From CALAEC01 sp050692915 (GTDB lineage Bacteria > Actinomycetota > UBA4738 > CALAEC01), in contig JBOGVU010000132.1 in assembly GCA_050692915.1 (NCBI GenBank), forward strand, positions 1-5,041: 5,041 bases of DNA, read 5' to 3'. The notes under the pieces are model-generated. The model was not told the DNA's origin and ran no database searches. It was given only the letters and a program-made list of their open reading frames with translations. Below, piece by piece: positions 1 through 5,041 of the stretch (the stretch's first letter is position 1; each line of letters starts with the position of its first letter). Made by a program: the position numbers and the translations under genes.

Positions 1-460
1 CTTCGTACCGGTACTCGCCCTGCTCGGTGACCAGTCGGATCTCGTCGCCGGGCCGGACCTTGTCGAGGTCCCAGAACGGGGCACCGTACGTGGTCCGGTG
101 GCCGGCGATGCCCACCCGGCCGTCGGGATCCCACGGGTCGGCCGTGCGCAGGTAGTGACCGGGGCCGTCCTTGAGGTCCTCGACGGCGACCCCTTCGACC
201 ACCACCTCGTTGACGCCGATCGAGGGGATCCGCAGGATCGCGTAGGCCTGTCCGGGGAGGACGATGCCGGGACGGTACTGGGGGTCGGTGCCCTCCACCC
301 GGGCCTCGAACTGCTCGAACAGCCGATCCTGCTGGCGGTCGTAGTAGAACCCCGTGCCCCAGAGCAGCCACAGGATGTACGCGCCGACGATGAAGGCGGC
401 CGTGAGGAAGACCTTGCCGATGAGCCGGAGGATCCACCCGGGCCGGCGCCTGGAGCCCAC
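1..460 (-). CDS. Class E-type sortase, N-terminal part (cut by left edge)
   Basis: This encodes a membrane-anchored transpeptidase expected to cleave sorting signals of secreted proteins and attach them to the cell envelope. The 153 codons visible start at GTG 460. Residues 1-13 are a short Arg-rich cytoplasmic tail. Residues 14-36 form one hydrophobic membrane helix (VFLTAAFIVGAYILWLLW). A linker follows, and the extracytoplasmic sortase beta-barrel begins near residue 72 (AILRIPSIGVNEVVVEGV). The block GPGHYLRTADP (99-109) and the motif GIAGHRTTYGAPF (117-129) are typical of actinobacterial class E enzymes. H121 should be the catalytic His. The catalytic Cys (TLxTC) and Arg lie beyond the left edge, so activity cannot be judged. 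The gene diverges from guaB3. GTG 460 was chosen because it gives a normal tail-helix layout and has a -10 box six bases upstream; no Shine-Dalgarno is visible. The frame stays open upstream, so a longer start is possible but unlikely. The sortase call is firm; the class is slightly less so. Confidence 0.9.
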   Translation of the reverse strand, partial: MGSRRRPGWILRLIGKVFLTAAFIVGAYILWLLWGTGFYYDRQQDRLFEQFEARVEGTDPQYRPGIVLPGQAYAILRIPSIGVNEVVVEGVAVEDLKDGPGHYLRTADPWDPDGRVGIAGHRTTYGAPFWDLDKVRPGDEIRLVTEQGEYRYE

Positions 461-466
461 GACACG

Positions 467-472
467 AGGATA
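467..472 (-). promoter_or_regulatory. Predicted -10 box for the sortase gene (leaderless)
   Basis: On the minus strand the hexamer TATCCT fits TANNNT and ends six bases (CGTGTC) before the GTG start at 460. That puts the expected transcription start on the G of the start codon, so the mRNA would be leaderless and GTP-initiated. No Shine-Dalgarno is visible. No good -35 hexamer is found 16-18 bases upstream, so recognition would rest on the -10 element or on an activator. This is inferred from sequence only. Confidence 0.55.
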
Positions 473-487
473 GCGCCTACCCCCGCA

Positions 488-516
488 TTGAACGGCTTCA
501 GCACGGATGGTACCGT
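488..516 (+). promoter_or_regulatory. Predicted promoter of guaB3-guaA (leaderless)
   Basis: A -35-like TTGAAC (488-493, four of six matches to TTGACA) and a -10-like TACCGT (511-516, fits TANNNT) are separated by exactly 17 bases. The -10 ends six bases before ATG 523, so transcription should begin at the A of the start codon. This explains why no Shine-Dalgarno sits at a usable distance; the GGTGG directly abutting the ATG is too close. It is the only one of the four predicted promoters here with a recognisable -35. It lies in the 62-bp gap shared with the divergent sortase gene. Confidence 0.6.
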
Positions 517-522
517 CGGTGG

Positions 523-1680
523 ATGGAGATCGAGATCGGCATCGGCAAGACCGCCAGGCGCGGGTACGGCTTCGACGACGTGGCCATCGTCCCTTCCAGG
601 CGGACCCGGGATCCCGCCGACGTGGAGATCTCCTGGGACATCGATGCCTGGCGGCTCGAGCTCCCGCTGATGGCCTCGGCCATGGACGCCGTGGTCTCGC
701 CGGCCACCGCGATCGAGGTGGGCCGGCTGGGCGGGCTCGCGGTCCTCAACCTGGAGGGCCTGCAGACCCGATACGAGGACCCCGAGCCGGTCTTCGACGA
801 GATCGCCGGCCTGCCCGAGGAGAAGGCCACCCGGCGGATGCAGGAGCTGTATCGCGAGCCGATCCAGGAGGAGCTCGTGGTGCGACGGATCAGGGAGATC
901 CGGGAGGGTGGGGGGACCGCCGCCGCCTCCCTCACCCCGCAGCGGGTCCGCGAATACGCCCCGCTGGTGCTCGAGGCCGAGCTCGACCTGCTGGTGATCC
1001 AGGGGACGGTCGTGTCCGCCGAGCACGTCTCCACCCGGTCGGAGCCGCTCAACCTCAAGGAGTTCATCGCCAGGTTCGACATCCCCGTCGTGGTGGGGGG
1101 GTGCGCGTCGTACTCGACCGCGCTCCACCTCATGCGGACCGGCGCCGCGGGGGTCCTGGTGGGCGTGGGACCCGGGGCCGCGTGCACGACCCGGGGTGTC
1201 TTGGGCGTGGGGGTGCCCCAGGCCACTGCGATCGCGGATTCATCGGCGGCCCGGATGCAGCACCTCCACGAGACGGGTCGGTACGTCCAGGTGATCGCGG
1301 ACGGAGGCATGCGGACCGGTGGGGACATCGCCAAGGCCATCGCCTGCGGCGCCGACGCGGTGATGATCGGATCGCCGCTGTCGAAGGCGTACGAGGCGCC
1401 GGGCCGCGGCTTCCACTGGGGCATGGCCACGTTTCACCCGGAGCTGCCCCGAGGGACCAGGGTGCGGACCAGGCAGATCGGCTCGCTCGAGGAGATCCTG
1501 GTCGGGCCGGCCCACGAGAACGATGGGACGCTGAACCTGTTCGGTGCCCTCCGGACCTCCATGGCCACGTGCGGCTATGGCTCGATCAAGGAGTTCCAGA
1601 AGGCGGAGATCATGGTGGCCCCGGCGATCCGGACCGAGGGGAAGGCCCTCCAGCAGCAGCAGGGCGTGGGGATGGGGTGA
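523..1680 (+). CDS. guaB3: GuaB3 family IMP dehydrogenase-related protein
   Basis: The product is a 385-residue TIM-barrel protein of the IMP dehydrogenase/GMP reductase family, GuaB3 branch. IMP dehydrogenase oxidises IMP to XMP with NAD+, the first committed step to GMP. Family marks are KTARRGYGFDDVAIVPSRRT near the N-terminus, LLVIQGTVVSAEHVS (156-170), the catalytic-loop segment GVGPGAACTTRG (214-225) with the presumed nucleophile C221, the phosphate-binding ADGGMRTGGD (259-268), and GADAVMIGSP (276-285). The paired CBS domains of canonical GuaB are absent, which accounts for the length (usual GuaB is about 480-500 residues). After EAPG (291-294) the flap reads GRGFHWGMATFHPELPRGTR rather than the usual GuaB flap, as in other GuaB3 proteins. 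The ATG at 523 gives the standard GuaB3 N-terminus and fits the leaderless promoter. The last bases overlap guaA. Cyanobacterial GuaB3 has been reported to act as an IMP dehydrogenase, whereas the actinobacterial role is less settled. Family assignment is firm; the reaction is likely but inferred. Confidence 0.93.
   Translation: MEIEIGIGKTARRGYGFDDVAIVPSRRTRDPADVEISWDIDAWRLELPLMASAMDAVVSPATAIEVGRLGGLAVLNLEGLQTRYEDPEPVFDEIAGLPEEKATRRMQELYREPIQEELVVRRIREIREGGGTAAASLTPQRVREYAPLVLEAELDLLVIQGTVVSAEHVSTRSEPLNLKEFIARFDIPVVVGGCASYSTALHLMRTGAAGVLVGVGPGAACTTRGVLGVGVPQATAIADSSAARMQHLHETGRYVQVIADGGMRTGGDIAKAIACGADAVMIGSPLSKAYEAPGRGFHWGMATFHPELPRGTRVRTRQIGSLEEILVGPAHENDGTLNLFGALRTSMATCGYGSIKEFQKAEIMVAPAIRTEGKALQQQQGVGMG
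1668..1680 (+). promoter_or_regulatory. Translational coupling site guaB3/guaA
   Basis: The guaA start GTG (1677-1679) and the guaB3 stop TGA (1678-1680) share the tetramer GTGA. Only a G-rich, weakly Shine-Dalgarno-like GGGGATGGG (1668-1676) precedes it. This points to stop-start reinitiation: ribosomes ending guaB3 pick up guaA directly, which fixes the ratio of the two proteins. No promoter candidate was needed for guaA, and I did not find a convincing one inside the end of guaB3. Confidence 0.7.
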
Positions 1681-3215
1681 GCCAGGACCCGCGTCCGGTC
1701 CTGGTGGTGGACTTCGGGGCCCAGTACGCCCAGCTGATCGCCCGACGGGTGCGCGAGTGCCACGTCTACTCCGAGATCGTCCCGTTCGACGCGAGCCCCG
1801 GGGACCTGGCCGCCCGCCGGCCGGCGGGCATAGTGCTCTCCGGAGGCCCGGCGTCCGTGTACGAGCCCGGCGCTCCGGAGTTGGAGCCGGGGATCCTCGA
1901 CCTCGGCGTGCCGGTCCTGGGGATCTGCTACGGGCAGCAGGCCATGGCCACCGTCCTCGGTGGCGAGGTCACCGCCACGGGGACCCGGGAGTACGGGCGG
2001 ACCGACCTCCGGGCCACCGGGGGTGTCCTGTTCCGCGATCTCCCCCCGGGCCAGGTGGTGTGGATGAGCCACGGCGACGCGGTCACGGCCGCCCCGGACG
2101 GGTTCCGGGTCACCGCGACCACCGAGGGGAGCCCCGTGGCCGCCATGGAGGACCCCGAGCGCGGGTTGTTCGCGGTGCAGTTCCATCCCGAAGTGGCCCA
2201 CACGCCCCACGGCCTGGAGATCCTCAAGCGGTTCCTCCACGACGCCTGCGGGCTCCTCCCCGAGTGGACCCCGGTGAACGTGATCGAGCGGGCCGTCGAC
2301 CGGATCCGGGAGCGGGTCGGGGCCGGGAACGCCCTGTGCGCGCTCTCCGGCGGCGTGGACTCTGCCGTGGCCGCGCTCCTGGTCCACCGGGCCATCGGCG
2401 ACCGGCTCACGTGCGTCTTCGTGGATACCGGCCTGCTCCGCGACGGCGAGCCCGATCAGGTCGAGGAGACGTTCGCCCGCCACTTCCGGGTGCCGCTTGT
2501 CCACGTGAAGGCCGAGGACCGGTTCCTGTCCCGGCTCGAGGGGGTGGCCGACCCCGAGGCGAAGCGCCGGGCCATCGGCGAGGAGTTCATCCGCGTGTTC
2601 GAGGAGGTCGCGGTGGAACACCGCGAGGCCCGGTTCTTGGTCCAGGGTACCCTGTACCCGGACGTGATCGAGTCCGGGAGCCGGACCGCGGCGAAGATCA
2701 AGTCCCACCACAACGTGGGCGGGCTCCCCGAGCGGATGGACCTGGAGCTGGTGGAGCCGCTCCGCGACCTGTTCAAGGACGAGGTCCGCCGGATCGGGGA
2801 GGAGCTGGGGCTGCCCGAGGAGATCGTCGGGCGCCAGCCGTTCCCGGGGCCGGGCCTGGCGGTGCGGATCGTGGGGGAGGTCACTCGAGAGGCGCTCGAC
2901 ATCGTCCGGGCCGCGGACCGGGTGGTCCAGGAGGAGATCCGCCGGGCCGGGCTCGCCGCCGACCTGTGGCAGTTCTTCGCCGTCCTCCTTGCCGAGGTCC
3001 GCAGCGTCGGGGTCATGGGCGACGGCCGGACGTACCAGCACCCCGTCGTCCTCAGGGCCGTGCGCAGCGAGGATGCCATGACCGCGGACTGGGCCAGGCT
3101 GCCCCACGAGGTCCTGGAGCGGATCTCCTCCCGGGTCGTGGGGGAGGTCCGGGGCGTCAACCGCGTCGTTTACGACGTGTCGTCGAAGCCCCCGGCCACT
3201 ATCGAGTGGGAGTAG
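1677..3215 (+). CDS. guaA: GMP synthase (glutamine-hydrolysing)
   Basis: This cytosolic enzyme makes GMP from XMP, ATP and glutamine, the last step of de novo guanine nucleotide synthesis. The 512 residues match the usual full length. Residues about 7-195 form the class I glutamine amidotransferase domain, with the nucleophile C84 in GICYGQQ and H170 and E172 in FHPEV completing the triad. The ATP-pyrophosphatase domain follows, with the PP-loop SGGVDS (224-229), the block LVQGTLYPDVIES (321-333) and KIKSHHNVGGLP (340-351). The C-terminal dimerisation domain starts around QPFPGPGLAVRI (387-398) and ends in KPPATIEWE, the normal GuaA terminus. All key residues are present. The start GTG 1677 overlaps the guaB3 stop by four bases and gives an N-terminus that begins properly just before VLVVDFGAQYAQLIARRVRE; the frame is open far upstream, but that part does not resemble GuaA. 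The 3' end overlaps the convergent transporter gene by 17 bp. Confidence 0.98.
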   Translation: MSQDPRPVLVVDFGAQYAQLIARRVRECHVYSEIVPFDASPGDLAARRPAGIVLSGGPASVYEPGAPELEPGILDLGVPVLGICYGQQAMATVLGGEVTATGTREYGRTDLRATGGVLFRDLPPGQVVWMSHGDAVTAAPDGFRVTATTEGSPVAAMEDPERGLFAVQFHPEVAHTPHGLEILKRFLHDACGLLPEWTPVNVIERAVDRIRERVGAGNALCALSGGVDSAVAALLVHRAIGDRLTCVFVDTGLLRDGEPDQVEETFARHFRVPLVHVKAEDRFLSRLEGVADPEAKRRAIGEEFIRVFEEVAVEHREARFLVQGTLYPDVIESGSRTAAKIKSHHNVGGLPERMDLELVEPLRDLFKDEVRRIGEELGLPEEIVGRQPFPGPGLAVRIVGEVTREALDIVRAADRVVQEEIRRAGLAADLWQFFAVLLAEVRSVGVMGDGRTYQHPVVLRAVRSEDAMTADWARLPHEVLERISSRVVGEVRGVNRVVYDVSSKPPATIEWE

Positions 3216-4008
3216 CGGGGCGGTCCCCCGGGACCGGCCGTCCCCGAGCCGCCAGCAGCAGCCGGGCGGCCATGGCCACCAACAGCGCCCCGAACAGCAC
3301 CGCGGACACGACCGGGTCCATCCGCACCGCCAGGACCGAGGCCAGGAACGACGTGGCCACCCCCGTGAGCCCCACCACGGCGGCCGTGCGGAGGTCGATG
3401 TCCCCGTGGCGGACGTTCCTGATGGTGCCCACGAGCGCCGTGGGGATGATCACCGCCAGCGAGGTGCCCTTGGCCACGGCCTGAGACGCCGAGACCAGGA
3501 GGACCAGGCCGGGGACCATGACGATGCCCCCGCCCACCCCGAGCAGTCCGGCCATGGCCCCGGCCAAGGCGCCCAGGGCCACCAAGAGCATCCCCGAGAC
3601 GGGGCCGAGCTCGATGGCCGCCTCGCTCGCGCGCACCTCGAACGGCAGGCTCGCCGCCGCGGCCAGGAGGAAGGCCGCGAAGATGATCCGCAGCCCCCGT
3701 TCGGGGATCCGCCGGAGCGCGTGGGTGCCGGCCACGGCCCCGACCGCCGCGCCCGCGGTGAGCAGGGCCGCGGAGAGCCCGTCGACCGCCCCGGCGATCG
3801 CGTAGCCGGCCGCCCCGGCCATGGCGATCGGGACGATGGCGGCCAGCGATGTGGCATGGGCCCGCCGCTGAGGCATACCCAGGAGCAGGACCAGCCCGGG
3901 CACGATGAGGATACCGCCGCCCACCCCGAACAGGCCGGACAGGGCCCCGGCTGCGACTCCGACCGCCGCGGCCGGCCAGAACGGGTTTCTCCCGTGGGCG
4001 GCGTCCAC
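3199..4008 (-). CDS. TauE/SafE family membrane transporter
   Basis: The product is a 269-residue integral membrane protein of the TauE/SafE (DUF81) family. Members export or carry sulfite, sulfoacetate and related anions across the cytoplasmic membrane; the substrate here cannot be read from sequence. The protein is almost wholly hydrophobic, with roughly eight membrane segments across residues 12-254 and a short charged C-terminal tail. The family signature occurs twice, as GLFGVGGGILIVPGLVLLLG (25-44) and GLLGVGGGIVMVPGLVLLVS (154-173). Each is followed by a TSLA block (53-56 and 182-185), which shows the two-half repeat architecture. Full length is normal for the family. GTG 4008 was chosen because it lies just before the first helix and has a -10 box six bases upstream. 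The gene is divergent from the helicase gene with 32 bp between starts, and convergent with guaA with a 17-bp overlap. No sulfur-metabolism gene is in view to support a substrate. Confidence 0.92.
   Translation of the reverse strand: MDAAHGRNPFWPAAAVGVAAGALSGLFGVGGGILIVPGLVLLLGMPQRRAHATSLAAIVPIAMAGAAGYAIAGAVDGLSAALLTAGAAVGAVAGTHALRRIPERGLRIIFAAFLLAAAASLPFEVRASEAAIELGPVSGMLLVALGALAGAMAGLLGVGGGIVMVPGLVLLVSASQAVAKGTSLAVIIPTALVGTIRNVRHGDIDLRTAAVVGLTGVATSFLASVLAVRMDPVVSAVLFGALLVAMAARLLLAARGRPVPGDRPATPTR
3221..3236. terminator. Possible GC hairpin after guaA
   Basis: CGGTCC (3221-3226) and GGACCG (3231-3236) are perfect inverted arms around a four-base loop, starting five bases after the guaA stop. 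The RNA hairpin would be very GC-rich, but no U-tract follows on either strand, so it is not a classic Rho-independent terminator. It lies inside the last codons of the convergent transporter gene (encoding part of RGRPVPGDRP). It could slow or end transcription from guaA, or it could be a chance palindrome in GC-rich DNA. Confidence 0.3.
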
Positions 4009-4014
4009 GACCCG

Positions 4015-4020
4015 AGGATA
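4015..4020 (-). promoter_or_regulatory. Predicted -10 box for the TauE/SafE gene (leaderless)
   Basis: On the minus strand TATCCT fits TANNNT and ends six bases (CGGGTC) before GTG 4008. The expected transcript starts at the G of the start codon. No Shine-Dalgarno and no clear -35 are visible. The region from the -10 into the start codon is nearly identical to the sortase one. It lies eight bases from the helicase -10 box on the other strand, so the two polymerase footprints must overlap. Confidence 0.55.
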
Positions 4021-4028
4021 CGCGGCGA

Positions 4029-4034
4029 TATCAT
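4029..4034 (+). promoter_or_regulatory. Predicted -10 box for the helicase gene (leaderless)
   Basis: TATCAT matches five of six bases of TATAAT and ends six bases (CGGTTC) before GTG 4041, placing the expected transcription start at the start codon. No Shine-Dalgarno precedes the GTG. The 16-18-base upstream position falls at the start of the transporter gene and has no convincing TTGACA-like hexamer. I looked for a LexA-type SOS operator and saw none. Confidence 0.55.
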
Positions 4035-4040
4035 CGGTTC

Positions 4041-5041
4041 GTGGTCGACTCCCCCCTCCTGGCTCCGCTCAACCCGGTGCAGCGCGAGGCCGTGCTGCAC
4101 ACGGAAGGCCCGGTCCTCATCGTTGCGGGGGCAGGCTCGGGGAAGACCCGGATCCTCACCCACCGGATCGCCTACCTGATCGCCGAGGGCGGGGTCCGGC
4201 CCCAGTCGATCCTGGCCATCACGTTCACGAACAAGGCGGCCCAGGAGATGGCCGACCGGGTGGAGGCGCTGGTCGGCACGAGGATCGCCCGGGGGATGTG
4301 GATCCTCACGTTCCATTCGGCCTGCGCCCGGATCCTCCGCCGGGAGCACACCCTCCTGGGGCTCCCTTCCCATTTCTCTATCTACGACGAGGGGGACACC
4401 GAGCGGGTCATCAAGATGTGCCTGGAGTCCGCCGGCGTGGACCCGAAGCGCTTCCCTCCCCGGGCGGTGGCCTCGGCCATCGGCAAGGCCAAGGACAACC
4501 TGCTCACGGCGGCGGAGTCCTCCGAGGCCGCCGGGAACTGGTACGAGCAGACGGTGGCCGACTTGTACGCGGAGTACGAGCGCCGGCTCGCCGCCGCGGG
4601 CGCCGTGGACTTCGACGACCTGATCCTTCGGACGGTCCGGCTGTTCCAGGCCCACCCCGAGGTCCTCGAGCACTACCAGGAGCGGTTCCGGTTCGTGCTG
4701 ATCGACGAGTACCAGGACACGAACCGGGCCCAGTACCACCTGGTCAACCTGCTGGCCGCCAAGCACCGCAACCTCTGCGTCGTGGGGGACGCCGATCAGG
4801 GCATCTATTCGTGGCGGGGGGCCACCATCCAGAACCTCCTCGACTTCGAGCACGACTACCCGGACGCCGAGGAGTTCATCCTCGACCAGAACTACCGGTC
4901 CACCCGGACGATCCTCGAGGTGGCGAACGCGCTGATCGAGAACAACCTCCAGCGCAAGCCGAAGAACCTGTGGACGGAGGCCGACCACGGCACCCCGGTG
5001 GTCAGGTACCGGGCCGAGGATGAGCACGATGAGGCCTGGTT
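4041..5041 (+). CDS. UvrD/PcrA-type superfamily 1 DNA helicase, N-terminal part (cut by right edge)
   Basis: This encodes an ATP-dependent 3'-5' DNA helicase/translocase of the UvrD/PcrA/Rep group, which act in nucleotide excision repair, mismatch repair or removal of proteins from DNA. The window holds 333 codons, under half of a usual length above 700. Visible motifs in order are the Q-motif LNPVQREAV (10-18), Walker A AGAGSGKT (29-36) with K35 and T36, motif Ia ITFTNKAAQEM (60-70), motif Ib TFHSACARIL (from 90), Walker B DEYQDTN (222-228) with the catalytic E223, motif III VVGDADQGIYSWRGA (247-261) and motif IV LDQNYRST (281-288). The region from about 98 to 200 is the 1B subdomain. All helicase residues seen are intact. 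Motifs V-VI and the C-terminal region are off the right edge, so UvrD, PcrA or an actinobacterial UvrD1/UvrD2 variant cannot be separated here. GTG 4041 leaves ten residues before the Q-motif, normal for the family, and has a -10 box six bases upstream. Confidence 0.95.
   Translation, partial: MVDSPLLAPLNPVQREAVLHTEGPVLIVAGAGSGKTRILTHRIAYLIAEGGVRPQSILAITFTNKAAQEMADRVEALVGTRIARGMWILTFHSACARILRREHTLLGLPSHFSIYDEGDTERVIKMCLESAGVDPKRFPPRAVASAIGKAKDNLLTAAESSEAAGNWYEQTVADLYAEYERRLAAAGAVDFDDLILRTVRLFQAHPEVLEHYQERFRFVLIDEYQDTNRAQYHLVNLLAAKHRNLCVVGDADQGIYSWRGATIQNLLDFEHDYPDAEEFILDQNYRSTRTILEVANALIENNLQRKPKNLWTEADHGTPVVRYRAEDEHDEAW

Noticed and set aside
489..500. Inverted repeat TGAA-CGGC-TTCA overlapping the guaB3 -35, considered as an operator
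   Set aside because: Four-base arms are too short to separate from chance, and no second copy is seen at the other promoters.
461..522. Riboswitch (guanine or PreQ1 type) upstream of guaB3
   Set aside because: The gap is only 62 bp and the predicted transcript has no leader, so there is no room for an aptamer.
98..670. Plus-strand open frame across the sortase gene and the promoter region
   Set aside because: It is the shadow of the minus-strand sortase frame, which carries a membrane helix and the GHRTTYG motif.
1651..1662. Four CAG codons in a row near the guaB3 3' end, considered as a slippage repeat
   Set aside because: Only four units, in frame, in the variable C-terminal tail; a length change would not alter the enzyme core.
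507..1676. The guaA frame stays open upstream from ATG 507, suggesting a 902-residue fusion
   Set aside because: The upstream translation is compositionally biased and overlaps guaB3, whose frame is clearly the coding one. GuaA homology begins right after GTG 1677.
523..1680. Canonical GuaB or GMP reductase instead of GuaB3
   Set aside because: There are no CBS domains, and the N-terminus, the VIQGTVVSAEHVS block and the flap after EAPG follow the GuaB3 branch rather than GuaB or GuaC.
498..3107. Long minus-strand open frames opposite guaB3 and guaA (for example 1575-3107 and 498-1430)
   Set aside because: Their translations are low-complexity mixes rich in Pro, Arg, Gly, Ser and Ala with no family motifs. 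They lie opposite genes with complete conserved domains and are expected in very GC-rich DNA.
4026..4036. Inverted repeat CGAT-ATC-ATCG over the helicase -10 box
   Set aside because: The arms are four bases only and extending them outward gives a mismatch at once. It does not match an SOS box or another operator I know.

Overview
The window is very GC-rich: coding positions end almost entirely in G or C, and several frames stay open by chance. It looks like a chromosomal housekeeping segment from an Actinomycetota-like bacterium. The support is a class E-type sortase, a GuaB3-type IMP dehydrogenase-family protein, GTG starts, and starts with no Shine-Dalgarno sequence but a -10 box directly upstream, as in leaderless mRNAs. 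I cannot name a genus. The sequence suits an uncultured or deep-branching member as well as a classical actinomycete.

Layout from left to right. The 5' part of a membrane-anchored sortase lies on the minus strand (1-460) and runs off the left edge. A 62-bp divergent intergenic region separates it from a plus-strand pair, guaB3 (523-1680) and guaA (1677-3215), which overlap by four bases (GTGA). A TauE/SafE-family membrane transporter lies on the minus strand (3199-4008) and converges on guaA with a 17-bp overlap. A 32-bp divergent region then leads into a plus-strand UvrD/PcrA-type helicase (4041 onwards), cut by the right edge. No stretch over 300 bp lacks a gene. I see no tRNA, rRNA, CRISPR array, insertion sequence or prophage feature.

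Functionally, guaB3-guaA looks like a translationally coupled guanine nucleotide module: the first gene belongs to the IMP-to-XMP enzyme family, and the second converts XMP to GMP. The sortase (cell-surface protein anchoring), the transporter (probably sulfite or another organic or inorganic anion) and the helicase (DNA repair) have no evident link to this module or to one another.

The most distinctive feature is in the control regions. All four genes that do not start by overlap have a TANNNT hexamer exactly 6 nt before the start codon. The spacer begins CG each time and the start codon is RTG followed by G. This predicts four leaderless transcripts. I found no convincing new biological system; the promoter architecture and the form of GuaB3 are the points worth following up.
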